Assembly: GCF_001648775.1 (NCBI RefSeq)
Contig: NZ_LVEJ01000023.1
Location: 1-64,000 of the forward strand
From: Pseudomonas fluorescens
GTDB taxonomy: Bacteria; Pseudomonadota; Gammaproteobacteria; Pseudomonadales; Pseudomonadaceae
Reading direction: 5' to 3'
Length of the DNA: 64,000 nt
The position numbers were made by a program, and so were the translations under genes. The notes beneath the pieces are model-generated. The model did no database searches, was not told the origin of the DNA, and saw nothing but the letters and a program-made list of their open reading frames with translations. Of the stretch, positions 34,670 through 42,692 are shown one piece after another (within the stretch, counting starts at the first letter, position 1; each line of letters starts with the position of its first letter).

Positions 34670-35748
34670 AGCGCGCCTCGGTACAGGTTCAATTGGCCGA
34701 GGGTGACGTTACGCATGTCATCGCCGTTCTGCCATGCCAGATGCCAGTCGAGTGTCTGCGTCAGACATTCCTGCAAGGTCCAGCGCGGTTGCCAGCCGAG
34801 TACCTGGCGTGCGCGGCTGCTGTCCAGACGCAGCAGGCCGGCCTCGTGCAATTCGCTTTTTTCGATGCGCAGACCGCGCGCCTGCGGCCAGCGGCTGGCG
34901 AGCAATTCGACCACTTCGCCGACGCTGCACATGTCCGCTTCGCCCGGGCCGAAATTCCAGGCACCGGCGTACTCCGGGCCCTCTTCGTAGAGGCCGGCGG
35001 CCAGTTGCAGATAACCGGCCAGCGGTTCCAGCGCGTGCTGCCATGGGCGCACGGCTTGCGGATAGCGCAGGGTCACCGGCTCGTCGGCGGTCCAGGCTTT
35101 GAGTACGTCGGGAATCAGTCGCTCAGGGGCAAAATCGCCGCCGCCCAAGACGTTGCCGGCACGCGCGGTGGCCAGGGCCAGACCGTGTTCGGCGTACTTG
35201 TCGGCCGGGAAGAACGACGCGGCATACGACTGCGCGAGCAACTCACAGCAAGCCTTGCTGCTGCTGTAAGGATCGTGGCCGCCGAGCGCTTCGTCTTCGC
35301 GGTAGGGCCACAGCCATTCCTTGTTGGCGTAAACCTTGTCGGTGGTCACCAGCACGCAGGCGCGCACGCAACCGACCTGACGAATCGCTTCGAGCAGGTT
35401 CAACGTGCCCATGACGTTGCTGGAGTAAGTACCCAGCGGATCGCGATAGCCTTCGCGCACCAACGGCTGTGCAGCCAGATGCAGAACGATCTCAGGCTCG
35501 GTGTCGGCGATGATTTCCAGCAGCGCGCCGAGATCACGCAGATCACCGCGCTGATCATTGATGCCTTCGTGCACACGTGCCAGTTCGAACAGGCTCGGCT
35601 CGGTCGACGGATCCAGGGAAAAGCCGCTGACTTGCGCGCCGAGGCTTTGCAGCCACAGGGTCAGCCAACTGCCTTTGAAACCGGTGTGACCGGTGACGAG
35701 AACGCGTTTGCCGCGCCAGAAATCCGCACTCAGTCCCATTGCTTCCAT
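34666..35748 (-). CDS. rfbG: CDP-glucose 4,6-dehydratase RfbG
   Basis: 360 residues, extended SDR. It converts CDP-glucose to CDP-4-keto-6-deoxyglucose. NAD motif GHTGFKG (about 20-26), TTDKVYANKEW (acid/base region) and YSSSKACCELLAQSYA (YxxxK). GHTGFKGSWL and DDPYSSSK-like HDPYSSSK segments favour RfbG over dTDP-glucose dehydratase. The ATG at 35748 has GGGAGG four bases before it and overlaps rfbF by 19 bases; an ATG at 35739 is also possible. Confidence 0.92.
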   Translation of the reverse strand: MEAMGLSADFWRGKRVLVTGHTGFKGSWLTLWLQSLGAQVSGFSLDPSTEPSLFELARVHEGINDQRGDLRDLGALLEIIADTEPEIVLHLAAQPLVREGYRDPLGTYSSNVMGTLNLLEAIRQVGCVRACVLVTTDKVYANKEWLWPYREDEALGGHDPYSSSKACCELLAQSYAASFFPADKYAEHGLALATARAGNVLGGGDFAPERLIPDVLKAWTADEPVTLRYPQAVRPWQHALEPLAGYLQLAAGLYEEGPEYAGAWNFGPGEADMCSVGEVVELLASRWPQARGLRIEKSELHEAGLLRLDSSRARQVLGWQPRWTLQECLTQTLDWHLAWQNGDDMRNVTLGQLNLYRGAL

Positions 35749-36503
35749 GGGGCCTCCCCGCTCTGCCACAGGGCTTCCAGATGGTTCTTGTCGCGCAGGG
35801 TGTCCATGGGCTGCCAGAAACCTTCGTGCTGAAACGCCATCAACTCGCCGCGCGCGGCCAGGCCGTCCAGTGGGCCGGACTCCCACGACGTCGAATCGCC
35901 TTCGATCAGCGGCAGGACCTTGGGCGACAGCACGAAAAAGCCGCCGTTGATCCAGCCACCGTCGCCGCGTGGTTTCTCGGTGAAACCCAGCACCCGGTCG
36001 CCTTCGCGATCCAGCGCGCCGTAGCGGCCCGGCGGCTGTACGGCGGTGACGGTGGCCAGTTTGCCGTGGGTCAGGTGGAAATCGACCAACGCGCTGATGT
36101 TCAAATCGGAAACGCCGTCGCCATAGGTGAAGCAGAACGCTTCCTCATTTTTCAGATAGTGCGCGGCTCGCCCCAGGCGGCCACCGGTCATGGTCTCTTC
36201 ACCGGTATCGATCAGCGTCACGCGCCATGGCTCGCTGTAATTCTGGTGAACGTCCATGCGGTTTTCACGCATGTCGAAGGTCACATCGGAGGTGTGCAGG
36301 AAATAGTTGGCGAAGAAGTCCTTGATCGCGTACCCCTTGTAGCCCAGGCAAATCACGAAGTCGTGAATCCCGTGGGCGGAGTACTGCTTCATGATGTGCC
36401 AGAGAATTGGCTTGCCGCCAATCTCGATCATCGGCTTGGGCTTGAGGTGCGACTCTTCACTGATGCGCGTGCCCAGACCACCCGCCAAAATAACTGCCTT
36501 CAT
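35730..36503 (-). CDS. rfbF: Glucose-1-phosphate cytidylyltransferase RfbF
   Basis: 257 residues, usual length. It makes CDP-glucose from CTP and glucose-1-phosphate. The nucleotide motif is AVILAGGLGTRISEESHLKPKPMIEIGGKP; GDGVSDLNISALVDFHLTHGKLATVTAVQPPGRYGAL is the typical RfbF middle. It appears to be the first gene of the fourteen-gene sugar operon and fixes CDP as the carrier. Upstream lies the terminator of the RTX gene, so a promoter should be within 36504-36692; no clear one was found. Confidence 0.95.
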   Translation of the reverse strand: MKAVILAGGLGTRISEESHLKPKPMIEIGGKPILWHIMKQYSAHGIHDFVICLGYKGYAIKDFFANYFLHTSDVTFDMRENRMDVHQNYSEPWRVTLIDTGEETMTGGRLGRAAHYLKNEEAFCFTYGDGVSDLNISALVDFHLTHGKLATVTAVQPPGRYGALDREGDRVLGFTEKPRGDGGWINGGFFVLSPKVLPLIEGDSTSWESGPLDGLAARGELMAFQHEGFWQPMDTLRDKNHLEALWQSGEAPWKQWD

Positions 36504-36692
36504 CCTCTCCCCTCTCGTTCGTCACAGGGCTGCGCGTCGCTTTCTTGAGCGTTGCGGCCTTCTGGCTAAACCTTTCTGCCGTTTCGGGCGCGGGGGCAAT
36601 GACCGCGAGCGCTCGTTTTATGGCGATTTGAGGGGGACTTGCAGGAAACGCGCCAGCTCGACGGGGCGACGCCAGATGTGTCATTCACCATG

Positions 36693-36728
36693 AACAAAAG
36701 GGATGAGTCCTTTGCGGACCCATCCCTT
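36693..36728 (-). terminator. Terminator after the RTX gene
   Basis: Minus strand: AAGGGATGGGTCC, loop GCAAA, GGACTCATCCCTT then TTTTGTT. A 13-bp stem with one mismatch plus a U-run, 28 bases after the RTX stop. It separates the RTX gene from the sugar operon. Confidence 0.85.
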
Positions 36729-36755
36729 CGTATACGTCACAACAGGCTGAGGGGA

Positions 36756-38759
36756 TCAGCCAAACAGGGCAAACGCATCGCCGCTTGCAGGCAAGTCGTA
36801 AACCTGGCCATCGGCGGTCTGGATGTGCTCGAGGGTATTGTTGCCGGCATACCAGCCCGCCAGCTTCACGCCGTTGTCCGGTACGCCGTTGCCGCCGTCA
36901 TTGGCGCTGTGCAGATAGGCATCGCTGCCGACCCGGGTAACGTTCAACTGGCTGGCATTGGCAATCAGGTTCAGCACCAGCGTATCGTTGAGGCTGGCGC
37001 CAGTGTCGACGATGGTGACCAGACCCGAGGCATTCACCACGTAAGTGTCATCACCCTCGCCACCATCGGCAACACCACCGGATGCCTGCTGGCCAACCAG
37101 GTTGAGAATCAACCGGTCATCCCCCTCGCCACCGAACAACGAATAAGTACTGCCCTTGCCGGTCAGGACGTCGTTGCCGATGCCGCCGTCGGCGATACCA
37201 TTGACCACGCTCAGGGTGTCATTGCCCTCCTCACCCAACGCCCGGGTACCCTGATCGTTTTCGGCGCTGACAATGACATCGTCGCCCGCCCCGCCATACA
37301 ACTGATCGGCCTGCGCCTCATCGGCCACACCTTCGAGACTGAACGGCCCGATGTCGGATACCAGACCACCGTAGATGAAGTCGTTACCCGCACCGCCGAC
37401 AATCAGGTCGCTGCCCCGTCCACCCTGCAGAGAGTTGTCCATCTCGTTACCGGTCAGGCTGTCGTTGAATTGACTGCCCATCACCCCTTCGATGCCGCTC
37501 AGGCGATCATCCTGTGCATCGCCTCCCAGGTTGATGCCGGTCTGCAGATTGACGTCGACGGCCGAGGCACTGGTGAGATACCACACGCTATCAATGCCAT
37601 CGCCGCCATCGATTGCATCACCGCCACCACCACCGATGAACGTTTCATCGCTGGCAGAACCAATGAAGCTATCAGAGTACTGGCTGCCCTCGATCAGTTC
37701 GATCCCGGAATATTCAGGAACCGGATTCAAAGGCTGGCAGGCTGCACCGCTCAGGTCGATCGTCATCGGCATGAAGGCGTATTTGAAACTGAGCAGGTCC
37801 TGTCCCTGTCCGCCCTCCAGACCGAAAAACCAAGGCATGCCGCTCGCGTAAAAGGTATCGCCGAAATCACTGCCACGAATGATCTCGATGTTCTGGAAGG
37901 TGTCACCGTCAGCGATCCCGGAGAATTCGCCGGTTGCCCAGTTCAATGTCATGGCGACCGTGCTGTCGCCGTAGCTGAGCACATCAATACCGTCGCCACC
38001 GTCGAAAGAATCGCCGCGAGCACCGCCAAACAGCACGTCGTTGCCACTGCCGCCGACGATAGTGTTCCAGGTGTCGTTGCCGTAGCCGGTGAAGTCGCCA
38101 GTCCCGGTATACGTCAGGTTTTCAACGAACCGGTCCAGGTGCATCACCGACAGATTAGTGAACACCTGATCGGTGCCGCCCCTGTAATCCTCGATTTCTT
38201 CAATGACCACACCGGTGCTGTCGATGGTGTAGACGTCGTCACCCATGCCGCCGGCAAACGTCACACCGCCAATGCTCGCGGTAAAGTGATCGGCATTGTG
38301 GGTGCCGATGACTTTTTCGACATTGCGCAACGTGTCGCCCACTGCGTTGACACCATCACCGATCGCGATGCTCACCGCACCCGCGGTCTGCAGATAGCTC
38401 ACTGTGTCCCAGCCATCGGAACCGTCAATGATCATCGACCCTTCGGAGCGATAAATCAGATCATCGAATTTTGAACCTTCAATGGCTTCGATACCGGTAA
38501 AGGTGTCCCCGTAGGCACTGGTCAACCCGTCAACGTTGCTCCAGTCCGAGACTCTCACGCCCTCGAGGCTGTCACTGTAGCTGACGGTATCGAAACCCTC
38601 GCCGCCCACGAAATGATCCGCGCCGTCGGTGCCCCGCATCCAGTCGTCGCCGGCGCCACCGATGATCTCGTTGTCAGTGCCACTGCCCTCCAGCATTAAC
38701 CCGGCGCCATCGGTCCCCCTCCGGCAATCCACGTCACTCGCTCCATTCACTGCTGACAT
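36756..38759 (-). CDS. RTX (hemolysin-type calcium-binding repeat) protein
   Basis: 667 residues almost wholly of GGxGxDxxx nonapeptide repeats, in blocks such as GGAGDDWMRGTDGADHFVGGEGFD near 35, GGSGNDVLFGGARGDSFDGG near 235, GGRGSDLIVGGAGNDFIYGG near 450 and GGAGDDVIVSAENDQG near 490. These form calcium-binding parallel beta-rolls after export. No enzyme domain or N-terminal signal peptide is seen, so it should leave by a type I system using a C-terminal signal (it ends ASGDAFALFG); no such system lies nearby. Flanked by terminators, so monocistronic. A possible sigma-28 promoter is upstream. Role unknown. Confidence 0.88.
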   Translation of the reverse strand: MSAVNGASDVDCRRGTDGAGLMLEGSGTDNEIIGGAGDDWMRGTDGADHFVGGEGFDTVSYSDSLEGVRVSDWSNVDGLTSAYGDTFTGIEAIEGSKFDDLIYRSEGSMIIDGSDGWDTVSYLQTAGAVSIAIGDGVNAVGDTLRNVEKVIGTHNADHFTASIGGVTFAGGMGDDVYTIDSTGVVIEEIEDYRGGTDQVFTNLSVMHLDRFVENLTYTGTGDFTGYGNDTWNTIVGGSGNDVLFGGARGDSFDGGDGIDVLSYGDSTVAMTLNWATGEFSGIADGDTFQNIEIIRGSDFGDTFYASGMPWFFGLEGGQGQDLLSFKYAFMPMTIDLSGAACQPLNPVPEYSGIELIEGSQYSDSFIGSASDETFIGGGGGDAIDGGDGIDSVWYLTSASAVDVNLQTGINLGGDAQDDRLSGIEGVMGSQFNDSLTGNEMDNSLQGGRGSDLIVGGAGNDFIYGGLVSDIGPFSLEGVADEAQADQLYGGAGDDVIVSAENDQGTRALGEEGNDTLSVVNGIADGGIGNDVLTGKGSTYSLFGGEGDDRLILNLVGQQASGGVADGGEGDDTYVVNASGLVTIVDTGASLNDTLVLNLIANASQLNVTRVGSDAYLHSANDGGNGVPDNGVKLAGWYAGNNTLEHIQTADGQVYDLPASGDAFALFG

Positions 38760-38852
38760 TTGCTATTTCCTTGCATTGTTGTTGAACCGGTACCGGCGCG
38801 TCAGGCGATCACCCGTCATCGCAGCGAACACCAAAGACTTGCGAATATGTTG

Positions 38853-38881
38853 ATATCGACAGCAAATGATCGAAGCTTGAG
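38853..38881 (-). promoter_or_regulatory. Possible sigma-28 (FliA) promoter of the RTX gene
   Basis: Minus strand: CTCAAG, 17 bases, CGATAT. This is like the fliC promoter but with a spacer one base longer and a weaker -10. It lies about 95 bases before the RTX start. Confidence 0.35.
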
Positions 38882-38930
38882 GTCCTGCAAAAAATTGTAT
38901 CGAGATTGATGCAATACGATTTTCGCAGGC

Positions 38931-38967
38931 AAAAAAACAGGCGACTCGAAAGTCGCCTGTTTTTTTT
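38931..38967 (-). terminator. Terminator after the giant glycosyltransferase
   Basis: Perfect 16-bp stem (A7 CAGGCGACT / AGTCGCCTG T7) with a TTCG tetraloop on the minus strand and a T-run at the end. Lies about 23 bases after the stop of the 1197-residue glycosyltransferase. Confidence 0.93.
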
Positions 38968-38989
38968 GGGGAGGTGCTGCGCGAAGCGG

Positions 38990-41900
38990 TCAGTCCGCCA
39001 GCCAGCCATTTTCCCAGTAGCGCAGGTTATCGCCACGCAGCACGTAATCGCGCAGCACCACCTCACGCAACTCGTCGCCCATGCGGTAGCTGGCATCAGG
39101 ATCGGCCAGGTGCATGCGAATCGCCTGCAACCACTCATCGGTGGTGTTGGTCTTGACCCGCGTACACGGCAGGTAGCCGCGATAGGCTTCGGTGTCAGTG
39201 CAGATCACCGGGTAGCCGCAAGCGCCATACTCGAGCAGCCGCAGGTTGCTCTTGCAGTCATTGAAGATGTGGAACTCCAGCGGTGCGAGGGCCAGATCGA
39301 GGTTGAGGCTGGCCAGTTTCGCCGGATACACGTCGAGCGGGATCACACCGTGGAACTCATGCATGTACGGACGCAAGTCATCCGGGCACATGCCGAAAAA
39401 CACCCAGTCGACTTCATTGGCCAGTTCGCGAACCACCTCGGCGATCACCGCCAGGTCGCCGTGGTGGCTGGTGCCACCGCCCCAACCGACCCGTGGTTTC
39501 TTCGACGTGCGCCGCTGGCTGCGCAGGTGGCTCCAGAGGTTTTTCGCGAGCATGTTCGGCACCACACGAATGTCGTGGTGCATGTCCGACAACGCATTGG
39601 CCAAGGGTTGAGTCGACACGACCACCCGATCACAGAGGCCGATCGCTCGACGCACCATGCGTTCCATGTCCTGCTTGCTCGGCATGTTGCGGATGTGGGC
39701 ATTGCGATGAGGAACGTCGATGACATAGTCATCCAGTTCAAAAATACGCCGGGCGCTGAAGTACTTCTTCAGCGGCGGAATTTCATCGATGGCGTGCTCC
39801 GAGTAGCGGCCCTGCAGCACGATCACGTCGGGGGCCTGACGCTCGATTTCGACGATCGACGGCAAGCCGTAGCAGATGCGCCCCTCGACCCGGTTGGCCG
39901 CCTCCAGTTCGATCATCGGCTGGCTCATGCGGTAATGGCCGATGGCAGAAGCGTTGATCGGCACCACCAGCACGTTGGGCAGACTCGACCTGGAAAACGC
40001 ATTCCAGCCGCTCAGCAGGCCCGGTTCGAGGCTAAAGTTGCTGGCCCCGATACCTTGCAGCGCAAGGTTGACGTTGTAGGCCGGATCGCGCGCAATCTGC
40101 GGCAGCCAGCGCTGGTAAAACGCATCCTGCTCGCGCTCGTGCTGTTGCTGCTCTTCGCTCGTTGCCACGGCGACCGGGCGCGTGCCCACCGCCAGCCGGG
40201 CATGCGGATTCCACACCACCAGATACCCCTCGCGACCGACCCGCAGGCACAGATCGACGACGTTGTACGCGACCTTCAAGTGCTGCTCGTCGAGCCCCGC
40301 GACCTCCTCGAAGACCGACTTGCGAACCATCAGGCAGTCACCGCCGACAGCGCTCAGATCCTGCACCGCCTGCAGCCGGAACATATAGCCCTCCGATTGC
40401 ATCGGTTGACCAAAGAACGGCAACCCGGCCGGCCCCTGCAAACCGAGAATCAGGCCGGCATGCAACACCCCGCCGTCCGGGTCGTACAACTTGGCGCCGA
40501 CCACCCCGACTTCGGGGCGCTGCGCATGATTGAGCAATTCGTCGAGCCAGTCGGCTTGCGTGATCACCGCAAAGGCATTGAGCAGCAAGACGTATTCGCC
40601 ACGCGCCTGACTCACGGCAAAGTTGTGAATGGCGGCGGGATTGTGCTTTTGCGGGTAGCGCAACACACGAATCAGGTCACTGCCCAACTGTTCCATGCCG
40701 TCGAGCCAGGTCCGTGCCTCGGCGCTTTCGCTGCCACTGTCGACCAAGAGAATTTCGTACTCGGTGTAAGCGGTCTTTTCCAGCAGCGTTTCGACACACC
40801 GCTGCAAGGCTGCCGTCTGATCCTGAGCGACGATGATCACCGACACCAACGGGCGTCGGGCATGGCGATAGTCGACCCGATTGAGCAGCTCACTGCCCTC
40901 GCGTCGCGTCTCGTAGGCAATCCCCAAGCGCTGCAGATGCGCATCGAGCACCCGCGGATTCTGTGCCAGAACACCCGGGTCGGTGAGCCATTGGGACAGA
41001 TCGAATTTCGATTCAAGCAACACTTCGGCGATGTGCCCGATCACTTGAGTGCCATCGCTCTCGACCATGCGCCAGAGCAGGTCGTGAGGCGCCAGTTGTG
41101 CAAAGTCAGGCGTCAGGCCGCCCAGTGCCAGCGCCCGCTCGCGCTTGAACGCCAGCGCCCGCCCGACGTAGGGATAGCTGCGCATGAGGTCGAGGTTGAA
41201 ATCCGGCTTGAACGCAGGCTCTGCCGACTCACCACTGCGCAGACTGCCTTCGTCGCTGTACAGGCAAGTGAACGACCGCGAATGCGCGATACGGTCCGCC
41301 ATGATCAGCAACGCCGTGGCCACCGGCCGATCACCGGGTTGCAGCAGGTAGAACCAGTCGGCGCCGTCCAGTTGCGGCAGCAAGGTGTTGAGCTGCGCAA
41401 GGCCGTCGTCTTGCAGCGGTAGGCGAAACACGCGTCCATCCAGCTCCGCTTCGGCACAGGAGGTGGACAGGACCAGCACCAGTTCCGCCGGGTAATCCTG
41501 ATTGGCGAGGGCCTCCAGCGTGCGCTCGACACCATCGCGACTGCCTTTGCCATCGATGATGATCGGCACGATCCGCGGCTGGTGCGACCAACTGGCGATG
41601 GTTTCCGGCAGCAACTTGCGCTGGCCTTCGGTCAGCACCCGGCACTCCAGCCATTGCGCGTAGAGTTCGCCGAAACTCAGGCTGTCGACGCCGACGCCAC
41701 ACTCCTGACGGCTCTGCCGGGAACCGAGGGTACGGCTCAGCGGCAGCTCTTCCCAAACCCTTGGCGACTCATCCGCCTTTACCAACGGGATATAGCGTAC
41801 CCAGCCTGGCGCAGGCGCCGACTCACCGCTGCGGACTTTGAGCATTTGCGAAAGCCATTCGCGCTCGACGGCCATCGCGTCCTTCATCGGTTGCTGCGCA

Positions 41901-42583
41901 CTCAGCCGCTCCGGATAAAGACGCTCGGCGCTCAGCACGTTGTTGGACACCGCCAGGTTGCCGCGTCGCAGCAGGCAGACATACAAGGCGAAATCCAGGC
42001 TCGCGACGAAGCCGCCGCCCTCCTCGGTCAATGCCGGGAGCAGCTCGGCGACGTCCGCGCGGCGAAACAACGCGTTGCTGAAACCGCCGAGAACGTTGAC
42101 CGGGAATTTTTCAAAGATCGCCAGTAAATCGTCGCCCTTGAACAGGCCACTGACCGGCGACAGCGAGGTGTTTTCCAGACGCGCAGGCAGGATGATGTCG
42201 TTCGCGTCCCAGAGCAGTCGCTGCGCCAGCACCAGGCTGACTTCTGCACGACGCATCTCGTGCGCCTGCTGCTCGATACAGGCGGAATAGAGCAAATCAT
42301 CGTCACACAGAAACTTGATGAACTCGCCCTGCGCCTGATCCAGGCAGGCTTTCAGATTGCCGACCAGGCCCAACGTGCGCGGGTTACGCACATAGCGCAC
42401 GGCAACGCCGGTTTGCGCGCTGACATTCGAGACAGTGTTTTCGATCTCGACGCCACGACTGTCATCGCAAACGATGATCTCCAGATGGCCATAGCCCTGG
42501 CCGACAGCGCTACGCAAGGCTCGCTCGAAAAAGCGTGGATTGAAGGCGGGAATGACAAGGCTAACGAGAGGGAGTGAATTCAC
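38990..42583 (-). CDS. Giant four-domain flagellin glycosyltransferase (Fgt1-like)
   Basis: 1197 residues. Domain 1, about 5-270, is GT-2 (LPLVSLVIPAFNPRFFERALRSAV, IIVCDDSRG). A second GT-2-like part is at about 335-560 (VPIIIDGKGSRDGVERTLEAL). Domain 3, about 585-830, is GT-2 again (LVSVIIVAQDQTAALQRCVETL). The C-terminal 330 residues are GT-B/GT-4-like (VVPINASAIGHYRMSQPMIELE ... RVGWGGGTSHHGD ... RLLEYGACGYPVICTD). Size, architecture and position after flgL match Fgt1/FgtA proteins that glycosylate flagellin in P. syringae and P. aeruginosa. The start is GTG with a poor ribosome site. It could assemble several sugars alone. Confidence 0.85.
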   Translation of the reverse strand: MNSLPLVSLVIPAFNPRFFERALRSAVGQGYGHLEIIVCDDSRGVEIENTVSNVSAQTGVAVRYVRNPRTLGLVGNLKACLDQAQGEFIKFLCDDDLLYSACIEQQAHEMRRAEVSLVLAQRLLWDANDIILPARLENTSLSPVSGLFKGDDLLAIFEKFPVNVLGGFSNALFRRADVAELLPALTEEGGGFVASLDFALYVCLLRRGNLAVSNNVLSAERLYPERLSAQQPMKDAMAVEREWLSQMLKVRSGESAPAPGWVRYIPLVKADESPRVWEELPLSRTLGSRQSRQECGVGVDSLSFGELYAQWLECRVLTEGQRKLLPETIASWSHQPRIVPIIIDGKGSRDGVERTLEALANQDYPAELVLVLSTSCAEAELDGRVFRLPLQDDGLAQLNTLLPQLDGADWFYLLQPGDRPVATALLIMADRIAHSRSFTCLYSDEGSLRSGESAEPAFKPDFNLDLMRSYPYVGRALAFKRERALALGGLTPDFAQLAPHDLLWRMVESDGTQVIGHIAEVLLESKFDLSQWLTDPGVLAQNPRVLDAHLQRLGIAYETRREGSELLNRVDYRHARRPLVSVIIVAQDQTAALQRCVETLLEKTAYTEYEILLVDSGSESAEARTWLDGMEQLGSDLIRVLRYPQKHNPAAIHNFAVSQARGEYVLLLNAFAVITQADWLDELLNHAQRPEVGVVGAKLYDPDGGVLHAGLILGLQGPAGLPFFGQPMQSEGYMFRLQAVQDLSAVGGDCLMVRKSVFEEVAGLDEQHLKVAYNVVDLCLRVGREGYLVVWNPHARLAVGTRPVAVATSEEQQQHEREQDAFYQRWLPQIARDPAYNVNLALQGIGASNFSLEPGLLSGWNAFSRSSLPNVLVVPINASAIGHYRMSQPMIELEAANRVEGRICYGLPSIVEIERQAPDVIVLQGRYSEHAIDEIPPLKKYFSARRIFELDDYVIDVPHRNAHIRNMPSKQDMERMVRRAIGLCDRVVVSTQPLANALSDMHHDIRVVPNMLAKNLWSHLRSQRRTSKKPRVGWGGGTSHHGDLAVIAEVVRELANEVDWVFFGMCPDDLRPYMHEFHGVIPLDVYPAKLASLNLDLALAPLEFHIFNDCKSNLRLLEYGACGYPVICTDTEAYRGYLPCTRVKTNTTDEWLQAIRMHLADPDASYRMGDELREVVLRDYVLRGDNLRYWENGWLAD

Positions 42584-42665
42584 GGCGGGCTCACAGGCGG
42601 TACGAGCCCGCTCGGTAAAGCGAGCCCTGGAAACCGCTAAAAAACATTACTTGAAGGATGGAGCA

Positions 42666-42687
42666 AACGGGCGCTCACGCGCCCGTT
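42666..42687 (-). terminator. Hairpin after flgL, probable terminator
   Basis: Perfect 9-bp stem AACGGGCGC / GCGCCCGTT with a four-base loop, six bases past the flgL stop. No long U-run follows (TGCTCC), so some read-through into the glycosyltransferase gene is possible. Confidence 0.6.
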
Positions 42688-42692
42688 AACCG

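Noticed and set aside
38906..41422. 838-codon open frame on the plus strand across the giant glycosyltransferase
   Set aside because: His/Arg/Gln-rich composition typical of antisense frames in high-GC DNA; begins in the terminator hairpin.
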